Source of the DNA: Paramecium sonneborni
Lineage: Eukaryota > Ciliophora > Oligohymenophorea > Peniculida > Parameciidae
Direction: 5' to 3'
NCBI GenBank assembly: GCA_905182985.1
Contig: CAJJDN010000127.1
Span: forward strand, 1-64,000
Length of the DNA: 64,000 bases
The notes under the pieces were generated by a model that worked only from the letters and a program-made list of their open reading frames with translations, searched no databases and was not told where the DNA came from. Positions within the stretch are counted from its first letter, which is position 1; every line of letters starts with the position of its first letter. Below are positions 14,901 through 25,619 of the stretch, piece by piece. Position numbers and translations under genes: made by a program.

Positions 14901-15135
14901 TCATCAATTTTATCCAGCAAGTATTACAAGATATTGGCGCTTTCAATATCATATTTTTTGTCTTTATTTTCTAGACAATTTTTTAATTCTTCTAGGTTAA
15001 AAGAATCTATTAAGTTTTTCATCTAAATGTATGTCTTATATATTACATATTCATCTTCTTCAGATAATTTTTATGCTTTAAGTTAATTCTTCATAAATTT
15101 AATAATAATTTTTTTAAGTCATGAATTAAGCTCAT
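5921..15135 (-). CDS. giant HECT-type E3 ubiquitin ligase
   Basis: HECT ligases accept ubiquitin on a cysteine and pass it to substrates. The C-terminal domain is clear: FVGQNAQDLGGPRR and TPNRSFYEIN (near 6800-6960), FVTGT and VPAGGF, then CKFPEAYTCFNRL with the catalytic Cys, ending at TGA 5921-5923. Verified introns are 6024-6049, 6162-6184, 6308-6334 and 14380-14404; more are likely. The intron at 6024-6049 splits the catalytic Cys codon. Upstream lie about 2300 residues of helix-rich, Leu/Ile/Asn-rich sequence with no domain I recognise, in the manner of the large solenoid-bearing HECT ligases. The start is ATG at 15135. An ATG at 15173 would need a 17-nt intron. The span contains an artefactual 1066-nt duplication (9646-11776), so the real protein is about 2700 residues. 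Confidence 0.88.
9646..10710. repeat. first copy of an artefactual 1065-bp direct duplication
   Basis: Appears identical to 10712-11776, separated only by the N at 10711 (offset exactly 1066). Both copies lie inside the HECT gene and encode the same segment of it. The arrangement copy-N-copy points to two overlapping contigs joined end to end. Confidence 0.93.
10711..10711. other. single-N contig join
   Basis: One undetermined base at the border of two identical 1065-bp copies. Removing one copy plus the N restores a single continuous HECT coding region. Confidence 0.9.
10712..11776. repeat. second copy of the 1065-bp duplication
   Basis: Appears identical to 9646-10710; see that entry. Sequence unique to the gene resumes at 11777. 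Confidence 0.93.
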
Positions 15136-15696
15136 GAATATACTTACCCTTAGTTATATTAAATAATTTTAACATGATAAACAAAACCAATTAGTGTAGA
15201 TTTTAAGTGAAAATAATTAGTTTAAAAATTAACAAAGAACTATTTTATTAGATGGTAATTTTATAGTATCAGCTAGGTCAATGATAAACCATTCGAATGA
15301 CTATATAAATTTTGCAAATCTTAATATAATACATATTATTTTATAATTTAAACGCTAACTTTTGCTTAATATATAACTACTGTAAGACTGCTATGATTTA
15401 TAATTTAAGGATATCTTTTTTTATTTATTTTAAGACAAAAAAATTTTCTAAAACAAATGATTATTATTATCAATTTTATTATCAATATCATGTAAGTCAT
15501 AATTTCATAATATAATAGCAAGTTTTTCATTATATCTATTTATTTATTCTAATTCAATATATTTTATTTAATATTTTCTCATAATTAATATCATGATTGT
15601 AGTATTAATTCAAATTAAACACAATTTTTTAACACGTAATATGAATCTCGAATCTCGACAAAATTTTTGCAAAGCTTAAATGCAGGTTAACTTATA
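14701..15696. repeat. first copy of an artefactual 996-bp direct duplication
   Basis: Appears identical to 15698-16693 with the N at 15697 between them (offset 997). It covers the first ~435 nt of the HECT gene and ~560 bp upstream of it. The upstream region therefore truly continues at 16694. Confidence 0.93.
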
Positions 15697-15697
15697 N
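15697..15697. other. single-N contig join
   Basis: One undetermined base between two identical 996-bp copies, the same arrangement as at 10711 and 44897. Confidence 0.9.
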
Positions 15698-16132
15698 ATT
15701 CATAAATACGTAAATCATCTGTATACTCAATTATATCAATTAAATGTTTATAAGACTTGAAATTTATCCTTAAAAAATTATTATAGGATTACTTAAAATC
15801 AGAATTAAAATGCATTCCTTATTCAATAAATTTTAAAACCTTAGAGCAGTCAAACCAAGAATTATTTTACAATTCTCCTACTACTTTTTCTAAGTTTTCA
15901 TCAATTTTATCCAGCAAGTATTACAAGATATTGGCGCTTTCAATATCATATTTTTTGTCTTTATTTTCTAGACAATTTTTTAATTCTTCTAGGTTAAAAG
16001 AATCTATTAAGTTTTTCATCTAAATGTATGTCTTATATATTACATATTCATCTTCTTCAGATAATTTTTATGCTTTAAGTTAATTCTTCATAAATTTAAT
16101 AATAATTTTTTTAAGTCATGAATTAAGCTCAT
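15698..16132 (-). other. duplicated 5' end of the HECT gene (artefact)
   Basis: A copy of the first ~435 coding nucleotides of the HECT ligase, from the ATG at 16132 to the N at 15697. It repeats 14701-15135 and should not be counted as a separate gene. Confidence 0.85.
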
Positions 16133-16693
16133 GAATATACTTACCCTTAGTTATATTAAATAATTTTAACATGATAAACAAAACCAATTAGTGTAGATTT
16201 TAAGTGAAAATAATTAGTTTAAAAATTAACAAAGAACTATTTTATTAGATGGTAATTTTATAGTATCAGCTAGGTCAATGATAAACCATTCGAATGACTA
16301 TATAAATTTTGCAAATCTTAATATAATACATATTATTTTATAATTTAAACGCTAACTTTTGCTTAATATATAACTACTGTAAGACTGCTATGATTTATAA
16401 TTTAAGGATATCTTTTTTTATTTATTTTAAGACAAAAAAATTTTCTAAAACAAATGATTATTATTATCAATTTTATTATCAATATCATGTAAGTCATAAT
16501 TTCATAATATAATAGCAAGTTTTTCATTATATCTATTTATTTATTCTAATTCAATATATTTTATTTAATATTTTCTCATAATTAATATCATGATTGTAGT
16601 ATTAATTCAAATTAAACACAATTTTTTAACACGTAATATGAATCTCGAATCTCGACAAAATTTTTGCAAAGCTTAAATGCAGGTTAACTTATA
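15698..16693. repeat. second copy of the 996-bp duplication
   Basis: Appears identical to 14701-15696. It contains a second copy of the HECT start codon at 16132 (minus strand), which leads only into the N. Confidence 0.93.
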
Positions 16694-18671
16694 GGGCTTA
16701 TTTTTAAATATTTATAATACATTATTTAAATATAAATTTAATTATAAGCATCAAAAAAGACTAAATAACTCACTTATATATAATCTAAAAAATCTTTAGG
16801 GTTATATAAATTTTTTTGAAATCATAATGACATATAAGTTTGCAATATTATAACATGTCCATACCTTTTCTTCGAACAGGTATGGACATGTTATGAAAAT
16901 CAATCCTACTCTATCATATTTTTAATTATGGTAATTCCTCAAGTTTCTAAACATAAAAATAATAAAACTCTTATATTCATAATAGAGGCTTTAATTCTTA
17001 AAGTCTTAACTAAAATTGCATCTTAATTTAATTAATATAAATCTCATACTGATAAAAAGAATAAATAAATAAAGAATTTGACATTTAATTTTACTAAGCA
17101 TTAATGAAATTTTTTACCAAATAAATAGACATCCATTTTATATTTTAATAGAATTGGGTAGAATTTAGATATGGATTATTTTAGATTGTTAAACCTAAAA
17201 ATAGGAAAATCAATTAATAGACATATAAGCTGTTTGATTGTCTAAATAAAAATTTTAAAATAATTATATTCTTATTATAACAACAATTTGTGCTATTCCT
17301 AAAATTTTATTTTTTTAAAGTATAACGTGAATAAATATATTTTTGTTTATTATTTAAAAAGGAAAATAAATATTAACGAGGTTTGAAAAAAATGTCTGGA
17401 AGTAATTAATGGGATAAATAGCAGACAATTTTCAATTTAATATGCGGAATAACAAAGTATTTAACTATAACTATCAAAATTAACGATTTCTATTAGAAAT
17501 TCAATAAAGGTGCGATTATTCTTATCATATCAAAATAATATGATAAATAAAATTTCAAAAAAAAAAAAGTGCCAGCTATTAGTTTTTTTTATTATTAATC
17601 TTCAAAAATTGAGTTAGCTATTATATTATGTTATTGATGTTTCTGGGATTAAATGATCAAAAAATAAAGAATGAGGTCAAAAAAATAAGTCATCTGTACT
17701 TATAATATAACTTTTTCCATTCATAAACTCAACTGTTTTAATAACTATAGTTAAATGTGTAAGAGATCTATTTGGGTAAAATAAAAATTTAATTAATTTG
17801 TGTATTTTACTTTAATTAGTAGTGAATTCTATAAATGAAATATATTTTCCTATTGAATTACATGAAATAAGCTAACCAAATTTGTTTGTTGCAATTCTTC
17901 ATTATATAAATGCTTAATCGTTTACAAATAAGATTTGATACAAATATGTGATTGATATTCATCTCCTAAATTAGTTAATTCTATATAATAAGCGAGTAGT
18001 TTTTAAAGTATTAATACTTATTAAAATCTGCAAGTCAAAATAAAAATTTACAAAGTTATGAGTGTAAATTTAATAATTAGATTTTTTCTTCTATTTAATA
18101 TTGATAATTATAGTTATAATCTTTATTTGAATCTTTAATTTCTTCCTTATATGTGATATTTTAAATATTCTGAATCTAAATTATTTTGTATAAATTTAAA
18201 ATGATTATGTTAAATTGAACTTTTTCTAATTTATTTATAGACAATAAACAGGTTGAAATTCTTTATTAAAATTCGCCTAATTATTTTGAATCTCAAATTG
18301 TTCTCCTCTTTATTTATAAATCAGAATTGCATTTTTTTACTCTCTAATAATTATCATTGCATGATTCAGATTTTGATGTTATCCAATTCAATAAAATTAT
18401 TTTTGATTTGAGTTATTAAAATTTACAATCTATGAATCTCTAAATTTCTGAAAGCCTTTAATTTTTTTAGTTTAAAAAGAATATTGAAGAAGTACGTTTA
18501 TTCCACAACATTGCAAAATAATTGTATACACTACAGTTATTCAAAAAATAATTGCTGTCTGCTGAACCTTTGTAGAAATTTAAATTTAATTTATTTATAT
18601 ATATTAAATGAGTAAATAAAATGAATAGTAATATTTGTGATATATATATATTAACAACAAATTAATAATAA
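16694..18671. other. long AT-rich intergenic region
   Basis: No intact gene. Besides the hairpin at 16850 there are broken minus-strand fragments. One near 17690-17760 is vaguely WD-repeat-like. One near 18480-18590 resembles a sugar-porter membrane segment but is cut by TGA. The rest is low-complexity A/T. Confidence 0.45.
16850..16894. repeat. perfect 17-bp inverted repeat (hairpin)
   Basis: The arms 16850-16866 and 16878-16894 are exact reverse complements around an 11-nt loop. A G.U and an A.U pair could extend the stem to 19 bp on its outer side. The arms contain 7 G/C of 17 in a region that is otherwise almost pure A/T, so chance is an unlikely cause. No reading frame crosses it. It could be a structured RNA, a processing signal or a protein-binding palindrome; the sequence does not decide which. 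Confidence 0.75.
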
Positions 18672-20266
18672 TCATTCTTTTCCATATAACTTATCTATAT
18701 CTTGATGATTTAAACCTTTTGTTTCTTTAACAAAAAAATAGAAGAATATGGTTGATAAAATTGTTAATATTCCAAAAACAATGAAAGCTCCACCCATTTT
18801 AATTCCATCTAGCATAAATGGAAATATATATAAAACAAGTAATTGCCAAAAATTTAAGGTAACAAAACAAAAAGATGTTCCTTCACTTGAATTTATTTCT
18901 GGAGTCATGGACTATAAAATTATAAAATAAAAATTACCATTGCAATAGGTCCAAGTGTCATAGCAAATATAAATGAAAAGAGGCGAATAATAATAAATTT
19001 AACAATGGTGGCAGGAAATGCATCTAAATAACTTAAAACAATAATGAGTATTTAGCATAATATAAGTGAAATGAGTCCATAAAGTAATAATGGTCTTTTA
19101 CCCCATCTTCCATAAACATATTTAGAAATAAATGCAGGAGTAAATTGTACTATTCCAAGAATAAGTGTAAACATTGTATTCATGTAAAATCTCCATCTGA
19201 CATGATAGCAAATATTTAAGAACTATAAGAAAATAAAGCAAACAATCCACACCAAGTGGAAATAAATACTAAAACACAACCAATAATTAATGTTTTAATA
19301 TGTTTTTTAGGAAAAAGACTAAGAATTCCTTCTTAATGTTCTTCATTATATTACACTCTTAATTAACATTTTATAAGAACTTAATCTATGAATTGTGGTT
19401 AATATATTTTCTATATAATTTATTTTGCTGATTAAAGCATTTTAATCTAGAATAATCCAACAGAGGGCTATCCATTTTATAAATAACTGTAACAATAAAT
19501 GATCTAATAAAATGTAATAATCCTGAAATAACAAAAACAATCTACCAATAATATGAATATTATCCTCTTAATTCATTATCTAAATATCCTAAACCCATAA
19601 GATTAGGAAATAGCAAACACCTCCTCCTATTAAAAAACCTGCAATATAAGAAAATTTTTCATAATATTTTTATGGACTTAATTCTTTTACATATATAGGC
19701 ATAATTATAGTTGAAATTCCTAAACAAATTTCATAACAAAATCTAAATGCTAAAATAGCTTCTCTATTAGGTATAACTTGCAAAATACTCAACACTCCAC
19801 AAATATCAGCTATCAGCAGTGATTAATTTCTGGTAGTATATTTTAAAAGTGGTTTTGTCATCAGTGCTCATATTATCTATCCTATAGATAATACTGCACT
19901 AAATAATCCTTATTCTTCAATCTCAGATCCTTATAGAGGACTTAAATAAATATTCATAAATACATTTATGAAAATAAGGTTGTGAATGACATAGACAAAT
20001 ATGATTAAGAATACCCAAAAAGAAAAGTAGCCACTTTAAATTGCTATTAATATAATATTTAAGTGAAGTTTTGAATTAACTTCTTCCTCTAAATCATTTT
20101 CTAATTACACTGTTCCTCTCTTTCCTAAATTTTTTGTTGAATATTATGCAACAGGAACAGATGATTATTTTCTTATATCTGAATTCTTAGATATTATTGA
20201 TTAACTCTTATCTTACTTTAAATTCTCCTCTTCTTAAGTTTAAAATGGAATCACTTAACTTGTCAT
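18672..20266 (-). pseudogene. decayed sugar-porter (MFS) transporter
   Basis: The protein reads as a sugar porter of about 500 residues with 12 membrane segments. It shows the repeat signature GRWGKRPLLLYG near 19100, the C-terminal VKETKGL tag (the usual PETKGL) near 18720, a charged N-terminus and a long first membrane segment. A 26-nt intron fits at about 18913-18938. It is broken: TGA stands in place of a Gly/Trp codon near 19869 (GQII stop ALMTKP), and the frame jumps near 19600, near 19460 and near 19220. One of these (19600) could instead be a 32-nt intron, but the others cannot. It is either a young pseudogene or very poor sequence. The start is ATG at 20266 and the stop is TGA at 18672-18674. 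Confidence 0.72.
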
Positions 20267-21539
20267 ATTTATATTTAATAGATTTTACAATATTTTTTAT
20301 TAAATCATCTAAAATATCCATTATATGATTAAAATATCGATAAATTATCATTTCTTATTTTATTATCAGACTGCAACCAATAAAACATCTTAATTAATAC
20401 ATTTCTCATTATTTCCATATGTTTAAATTTATCAAATCTTTTGCATTTTTTGTTAAGTATATAATCCTAACCCTTAATAAATTTTTTTTGAGCTCTTAAT
20501 GTAATCTTTAATTAAAACTATTTATAATTTTTATAGTACCATTTACTATTATTTATTATTAAGATTATTATTATTATTATATATTATTTATTAAACCTAA
20601 AATTATTATAAATTATATACTAACTTATTTAATGGTTCTCTAAAGTAAGATTTTAAACTTAATAGTTAATTCTCTAGTTAACTTATGTTTAATATCATTT
20701 TTCTTATTGTTTAGCTTTATTATTATTTTGTAAAATAACTTTTATTTGTAGACTAAAATATAGAGTTGCATTAAATTTTTGATGTCCAAACTCTTGGAAA
20801 AGTTACACAATATTTTGCAACAAACTTTAAGTTTTAATAGTAGAATATTTGAAAAAGTTAAGGATCTTTTTATTTTTAAAACCTTTCTTAACAAATTCAT
20901 AAACAATATAATTCAATCATCCAAAACATAACTAAAACTCACAAAATAATATAATCTTATACAATAAACCAAATTTAATAATTGATTTTAAAATTTTCTT
21001 ATTCTTATTTGACATTTCAGCGTAAAGAAAGTAAATTTTGAAACAAAGCTTTTTTAAAATTAATCAACACTATATTTATTATAGTAATAATTATTAAAAA
21101 TAACTTTAAGGACATTAATAATATATTTATTAAAATATCACCATATGAAAATTCAAGTTTATTTTTCAATTGCTTATTTTTATTGAAAAATCAAAAAATT
21201 TGTAAATTCAATACTAAATTTTCATTTTGGTGAATGTTCAATAAAAATGATTTATTTAAAAATATAAATTTAAATTTTTATATGGTTGATTGTTAAATAA
21301 ATATAATCAAATGAATTGAGAGCATTTGAGATATTTTTATGATTATAATAATGAATTAACATATTTTTAAGAAATTTTAAATTTAGGAGTTTTGAGTAAT
21401 GATAATGTTAAAAATCTGTAACTGATAATAATATTTACCTTCAAAACTTTATGTTACTAATTTAAATTAGATTAATAAAAAATAATTAATATCTAAATTT
21501 AAAAGAATTTAAATTTCAAGAGTATTATAACATGATTGT
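20267..21539. other. AT-rich intergenic region
   Basis: Only short ORFs, low-complexity A/T runs and ATT/TTA-rich stretches. I see no gene, RNA or repeat with confidence. Confidence 0.5.
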
Positions 21540-22110
21540 TTTGATTCAGATGAAGAAATGATGGTATTTATAAATATAAAATTTACAAACAATTAAAAGA
21601 TGTTAAAATTAGTGAGGAGGAAATAAAAAAGTTGAGATAAAATTTAGAGAGAAGAGAAGAATATAATTAATTATAAAAAAATACGATGGATTAAGAAAAG
21701 TGATGATAAAGTAATAATTTAGAATTTATGATTGCATATTTTTTATTAGTAGATGGAGTCGATTTTGCCTTTAATTTTTTTTACTTTATTTTGGTTTTTT
21801 ATTAGTTTTTTTGGGGTTATTTTACAACAGTAAAAGATTATATTTGGAATACTAAGTAAAAAGTTAATAATATAAAAATTTATATAGGAAATTATTTTTA
21901 AACGTAAGGCTTATTATTATCTTAAAGATTTTAGTATAAATTCGATATTTAAGTTTAAAGTGTATGGTAAATACAGTTTAGAATAATATAGTAGTAATTC
22001 AAAAGAATTTTTACATAAGGGAGAGATGATGAATGAAGGAATGGAAATTTATATAGTTAAAATCCTTAAGCTGATTGAATTTTAAGAAATTAAATTTTAA
22101 TTCATATGGT
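21540..22110 (+). pseudogene. unidentified broken coding region with one membrane segment
   Basis: Open pieces on the plus strand suggest a former or badly predicted gene. There is an acidic start (CFDSDEEMM near 21540), a Lys/Glu helix (near 21590-21690), a strongly hydrophobic segment (near 21725-21810), and a polar tail (YYYLKDF near 21915 to 22080). They lie in different frames, with TGA between the first and second parts. I recognise no family. Small introns could explain some of the frame changes, so it may still be a gene. Confidence 0.3.
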
Positions 22111-22920
22111 TGATTTAATGTTACCAAAGTATATGAACTATTTAAATATTATTTTGTTCTATTAGTACAGGGTGTATTATTGTATTTGAAAATAATATTT
22201 ATAAAACTATTTCAATACATCATGTGAAAAAAGTGCAAGAATTTGAATCAATAGTTGAAACATTCAAAAAGTAATAAATTTATATTTATATCGGATTCAG
22301 CTGGAATACTTTTTTATAAATCATATTAGAATAAATAAGGGCTGTTTAACTATGTCTTATGGAGAATTAGTTATTTAATCAACAAAATCTTTTTATTTAG
22401 GTTATACTTCTTGTGTTTTGTGCTTTCAATTAATTGATTCACTTTAAGAGAATTGCTATGTATAATGATCATAAAATACTACAATCATTTAAAAAATATA
22501 TATAAGGGCTTAATTTCTATTTAAGAAAGGATATTTTGTGATATTTAAAAACAAATTTAAATCAAACTACAATTTTTGCTAATATATTATGATATTGGAA
22601 GATATTCAATATTAAAAATGATGTAATTTAATAATTTCTACTTGAAGATTTAAATATTAGATATTCGCTTTTTATAATTTAATAATAATTTATAATTACT
22701 AGTGTTTTTTACTAATATTGCTTTTAAAATAGATATTATTAGAAGTTATTTGTTATTCTTATAAAATTATTTATAGACCAATATTTATATTTATAATTAA
22801 TGTCTAGGTTACAATTAAAACTATATTTAAATAATTCTATATGGAAATGTTAAATGATAGAATTCTTAATTCTTAATTCTTTATTATTTTTAATTATAAT
22901 TATTTTTAAAAATTAATTAA
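22111..22920. other. AT-rich intergenic region
   Basis: No ORF of note under the ciliate code. It is the upstream region of the tubulin gene, with long A/T tracts just before the ATG at 22921. Confidence 0.45.
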
Positions 22921-24195
22921 ATGTCTTCATCTATACATCTTCATATAGGAGGAGCAGGTGTAATGATTGGAGATATGTTATGGAAATTATATTAAAAGGA
23001 ATAAAAAGACACAAAGAATTAAAAATATATATATTCATAATAGGATGATGATGTTTATTATCCAAGAGTTATTTTTACAGATTTGGATGATAGAATGATT
23101 AATGAAGTTAAAAAAAATAAATAGATTTTTTTTTAAAATAGTTCATTTATTACTGGAAAAGAAGATGCCTCTAATAACTATTTCAGAGGTTAAACTTTAG
23201 GTAGAGTTCTGATACATTAATGCTTAGAATCTATTAGAAAGGAAGTTGAAAATATAGATTATTTAGATCAATTTTTAATAGTTTCATCAATCAGTGGAGG
23301 AACTGGATCAGGTTTCACATCTTTGGTATTAGAAAGATTAAGTGAAGAATATGGAAAGAAAATATAAAAAAATGCTTTTGTATTGTATCCATCTTCTTAA
23401 ATATCAAATAATTTAATCGATAGTTACAATGCAGTCTTTTCAACTCATATGATGAGTGAATATTGCAATTCTGTAATTACATTTGATAATTAATCCATCT
23501 ATAATGTTATTGATAATTAAATTGGATTAGATTATGTAGATTATACTTAATTAAATAATGTCATTGCTTAGGTTATTAGCACATATACAGGTGTAAAAAG
23601 ACATACAAATATATGTAATAATATGATATTTTCAAATATGTGTCCATATCCTACACTTCATTTCATAATTCCATCATATGGGTTATTAAGATCTGTTAAT
23701 AATGATATAAAAAGAGAAAATTAAAATGAATTACTTAAAATTTTAATTAAAAAAGAATCAAAGTTATTTTAATGTTCAATAAATTCTGCTTATTTATCAA
23801 CAACTCTAATATATAGATCAAAAAGAAATATAGATAATATCTTTTTTAGGCAAAATGAAAATCAGATATTAAATATTTAACATTAGTTCAATAATAATTC
23901 AAATTTATTATATTGTGAATCCTCGAATTATTAAATTTTATCTGAATTGGCAGAATTAAAATCAACAGGTGTATTTTTATCGAATGATGCTGCTATATCG
24001 AAAGAACTTGAGAATCTAGGTAATAAATTTGATCAATTATATGCAAAAAGAGCTTTTGTTCATTGGTTTGTAGGTGAAGGATTAGAATCTGGTGAACTTA
24101 CTTCAGCAAGAGAAGATTTAGCTGCTCTAATTAAAGATTATTAAGACTTTACTAATCCTATAAGTTAAGCTTATTTTGATGAATAATATTTTTGA
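22921..24195 (+). CDS. divergent alpha-like tubulin
   Basis: A single-exon protein of 424 residues with clear tubulin landmarks. These are [17 protein letters not shown] at the N-terminus, FTDLDDR for the FIDLEP loop, SGKEDAANN-like TGKEDASNN, the phosphate loop SGGTGSG (about residues 125-131, usually GGGTGSG), and the C-terminal helix [17 protein letters not shown] near residue 360. The last resembles alpha-tubulin most. It differs from ordinary alpha-tubulin in several ways: the K40 loop is shortened away, Met stands where the GTP-hydrolysing Glu254 should be (about residue 235), and the acidic tail is missing (it ends DEQYF). This suits one of the divergent tubulins known from Paramecium, perhaps kappa, though that assignment is inferred. 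It probably works at basal bodies or axonemes. Confidence 0.9.
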
Positions 24196-25619
24196 TAATT
24201 ATTTATTCATTAAAATTATCTTTAATATTCAAATATTAATACTGTAATTCTTTTTTAATATCAATATTTATACAGAAATTATTATTTCTGCCTACTTAAT
24301 AATAGGTTATCTAAATAAAATTATTAAATGTCTATATCTTGTAATTTAAAAATCTAAAAGATTTATATGAACAAATTCCATCAACCATATTTATAATATT
24401 ACTTTTATTTAAAATAACCATTATAATATATATATTTTCCAATTTTCTATTACTATTAATGCATATTTCATTATCCTAATTAATAAAATTGAGAGTTATA
24501 AAATATTATTTAGTTTGCTAGATTAATCAATTCTTAAAAATTTGGATGTTCTAAATATTAGAATGAATAAAGAATTATTTGCTAAATCAAATTACCTTCT
24601 AACTATAAATCTAAATTTCAATATTTAATCTACTTTAATATAATAATTGGGCCCTTAAATAAAATTTAAAATTAAAATTTATTTGCTTAAAAATTAAATA
24701 TTATTTATTATAAAACTGAAGAGATTATTTAAAATTAAATGCTGGTTATCTATCATATTAAAGGAAATAATCGCTTTTAAATTAAGTTTATTTAATTTAT
24801 GCCAAAAACTGCCACTTTATTCATTAAGTACTCTGGTCATATATTAATTCTGTTTAACAATTATTACATTAATCAGCTTTAAAACTTGTTTATTTTTTCT
24901 AGATTATATATTTAATCACCATTTTAATGTTTTCAATTCCATTAACTCTATTTTTCTTTAATTCTATTGATTTTATTTCCTAAAAAAATTAAAATTGAAT
25001 ACTTAATTTTAGGCTTTTGATTTCAAAATGTTTTAATAAAATTTCACATTTTTCAATCGAAGATTGCATCAGTTATCGAAAATACAATCATTTTTGAAAA
25101 TGAAATAACACATATTTTTATAGTTAGTTTGTTAAAAATATATAATTACTTAAAGATATTTAATATTTTTTTTTATTTCTGCAGATGTTTATGATTTACC
25201 AGTTTTTTTAAATATTTTATCTATAGACTGGCTCAACTAGCCTGATACTTTCTTGTCAAATCTAATTAAAATATTTTTATTTTACATTTAATGTAGGTGA
25301 ATTCTAAAATATCGTTTTTAAGGCAAGATAAATAATTATGCTTATGTAATAGATTAATATTTCTCTAATTAAAAAAAGAAAAAATACATGAAGGTTTAAT
25401 TGTAGAAAAATAATATATGTTCACTAGATTAAATTTATATATATATGAAAATAATTGCAATTTTATATTAAATCAAAAAGACAATATAGTCTACTAAATT
25501 GGTACTACAAACTGTTGAATGTAGATAAATTATTATGGATATATATGCTAAAAATAAAAATAGTTTTTCAATATTTTTAAACAGAATAAATATTATAATT
25601 CCTCTAATTTTAATTGATA
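24196..25619. other. AT-rich intergenic region upstream of the kinesin
   Basis: 1.4 kb with no convincing ORF, tRNA or repeat on either strand. It serves as 3' flank of the tubulin gene and 5' flank of the kinesin gene. Confidence 0.5.
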
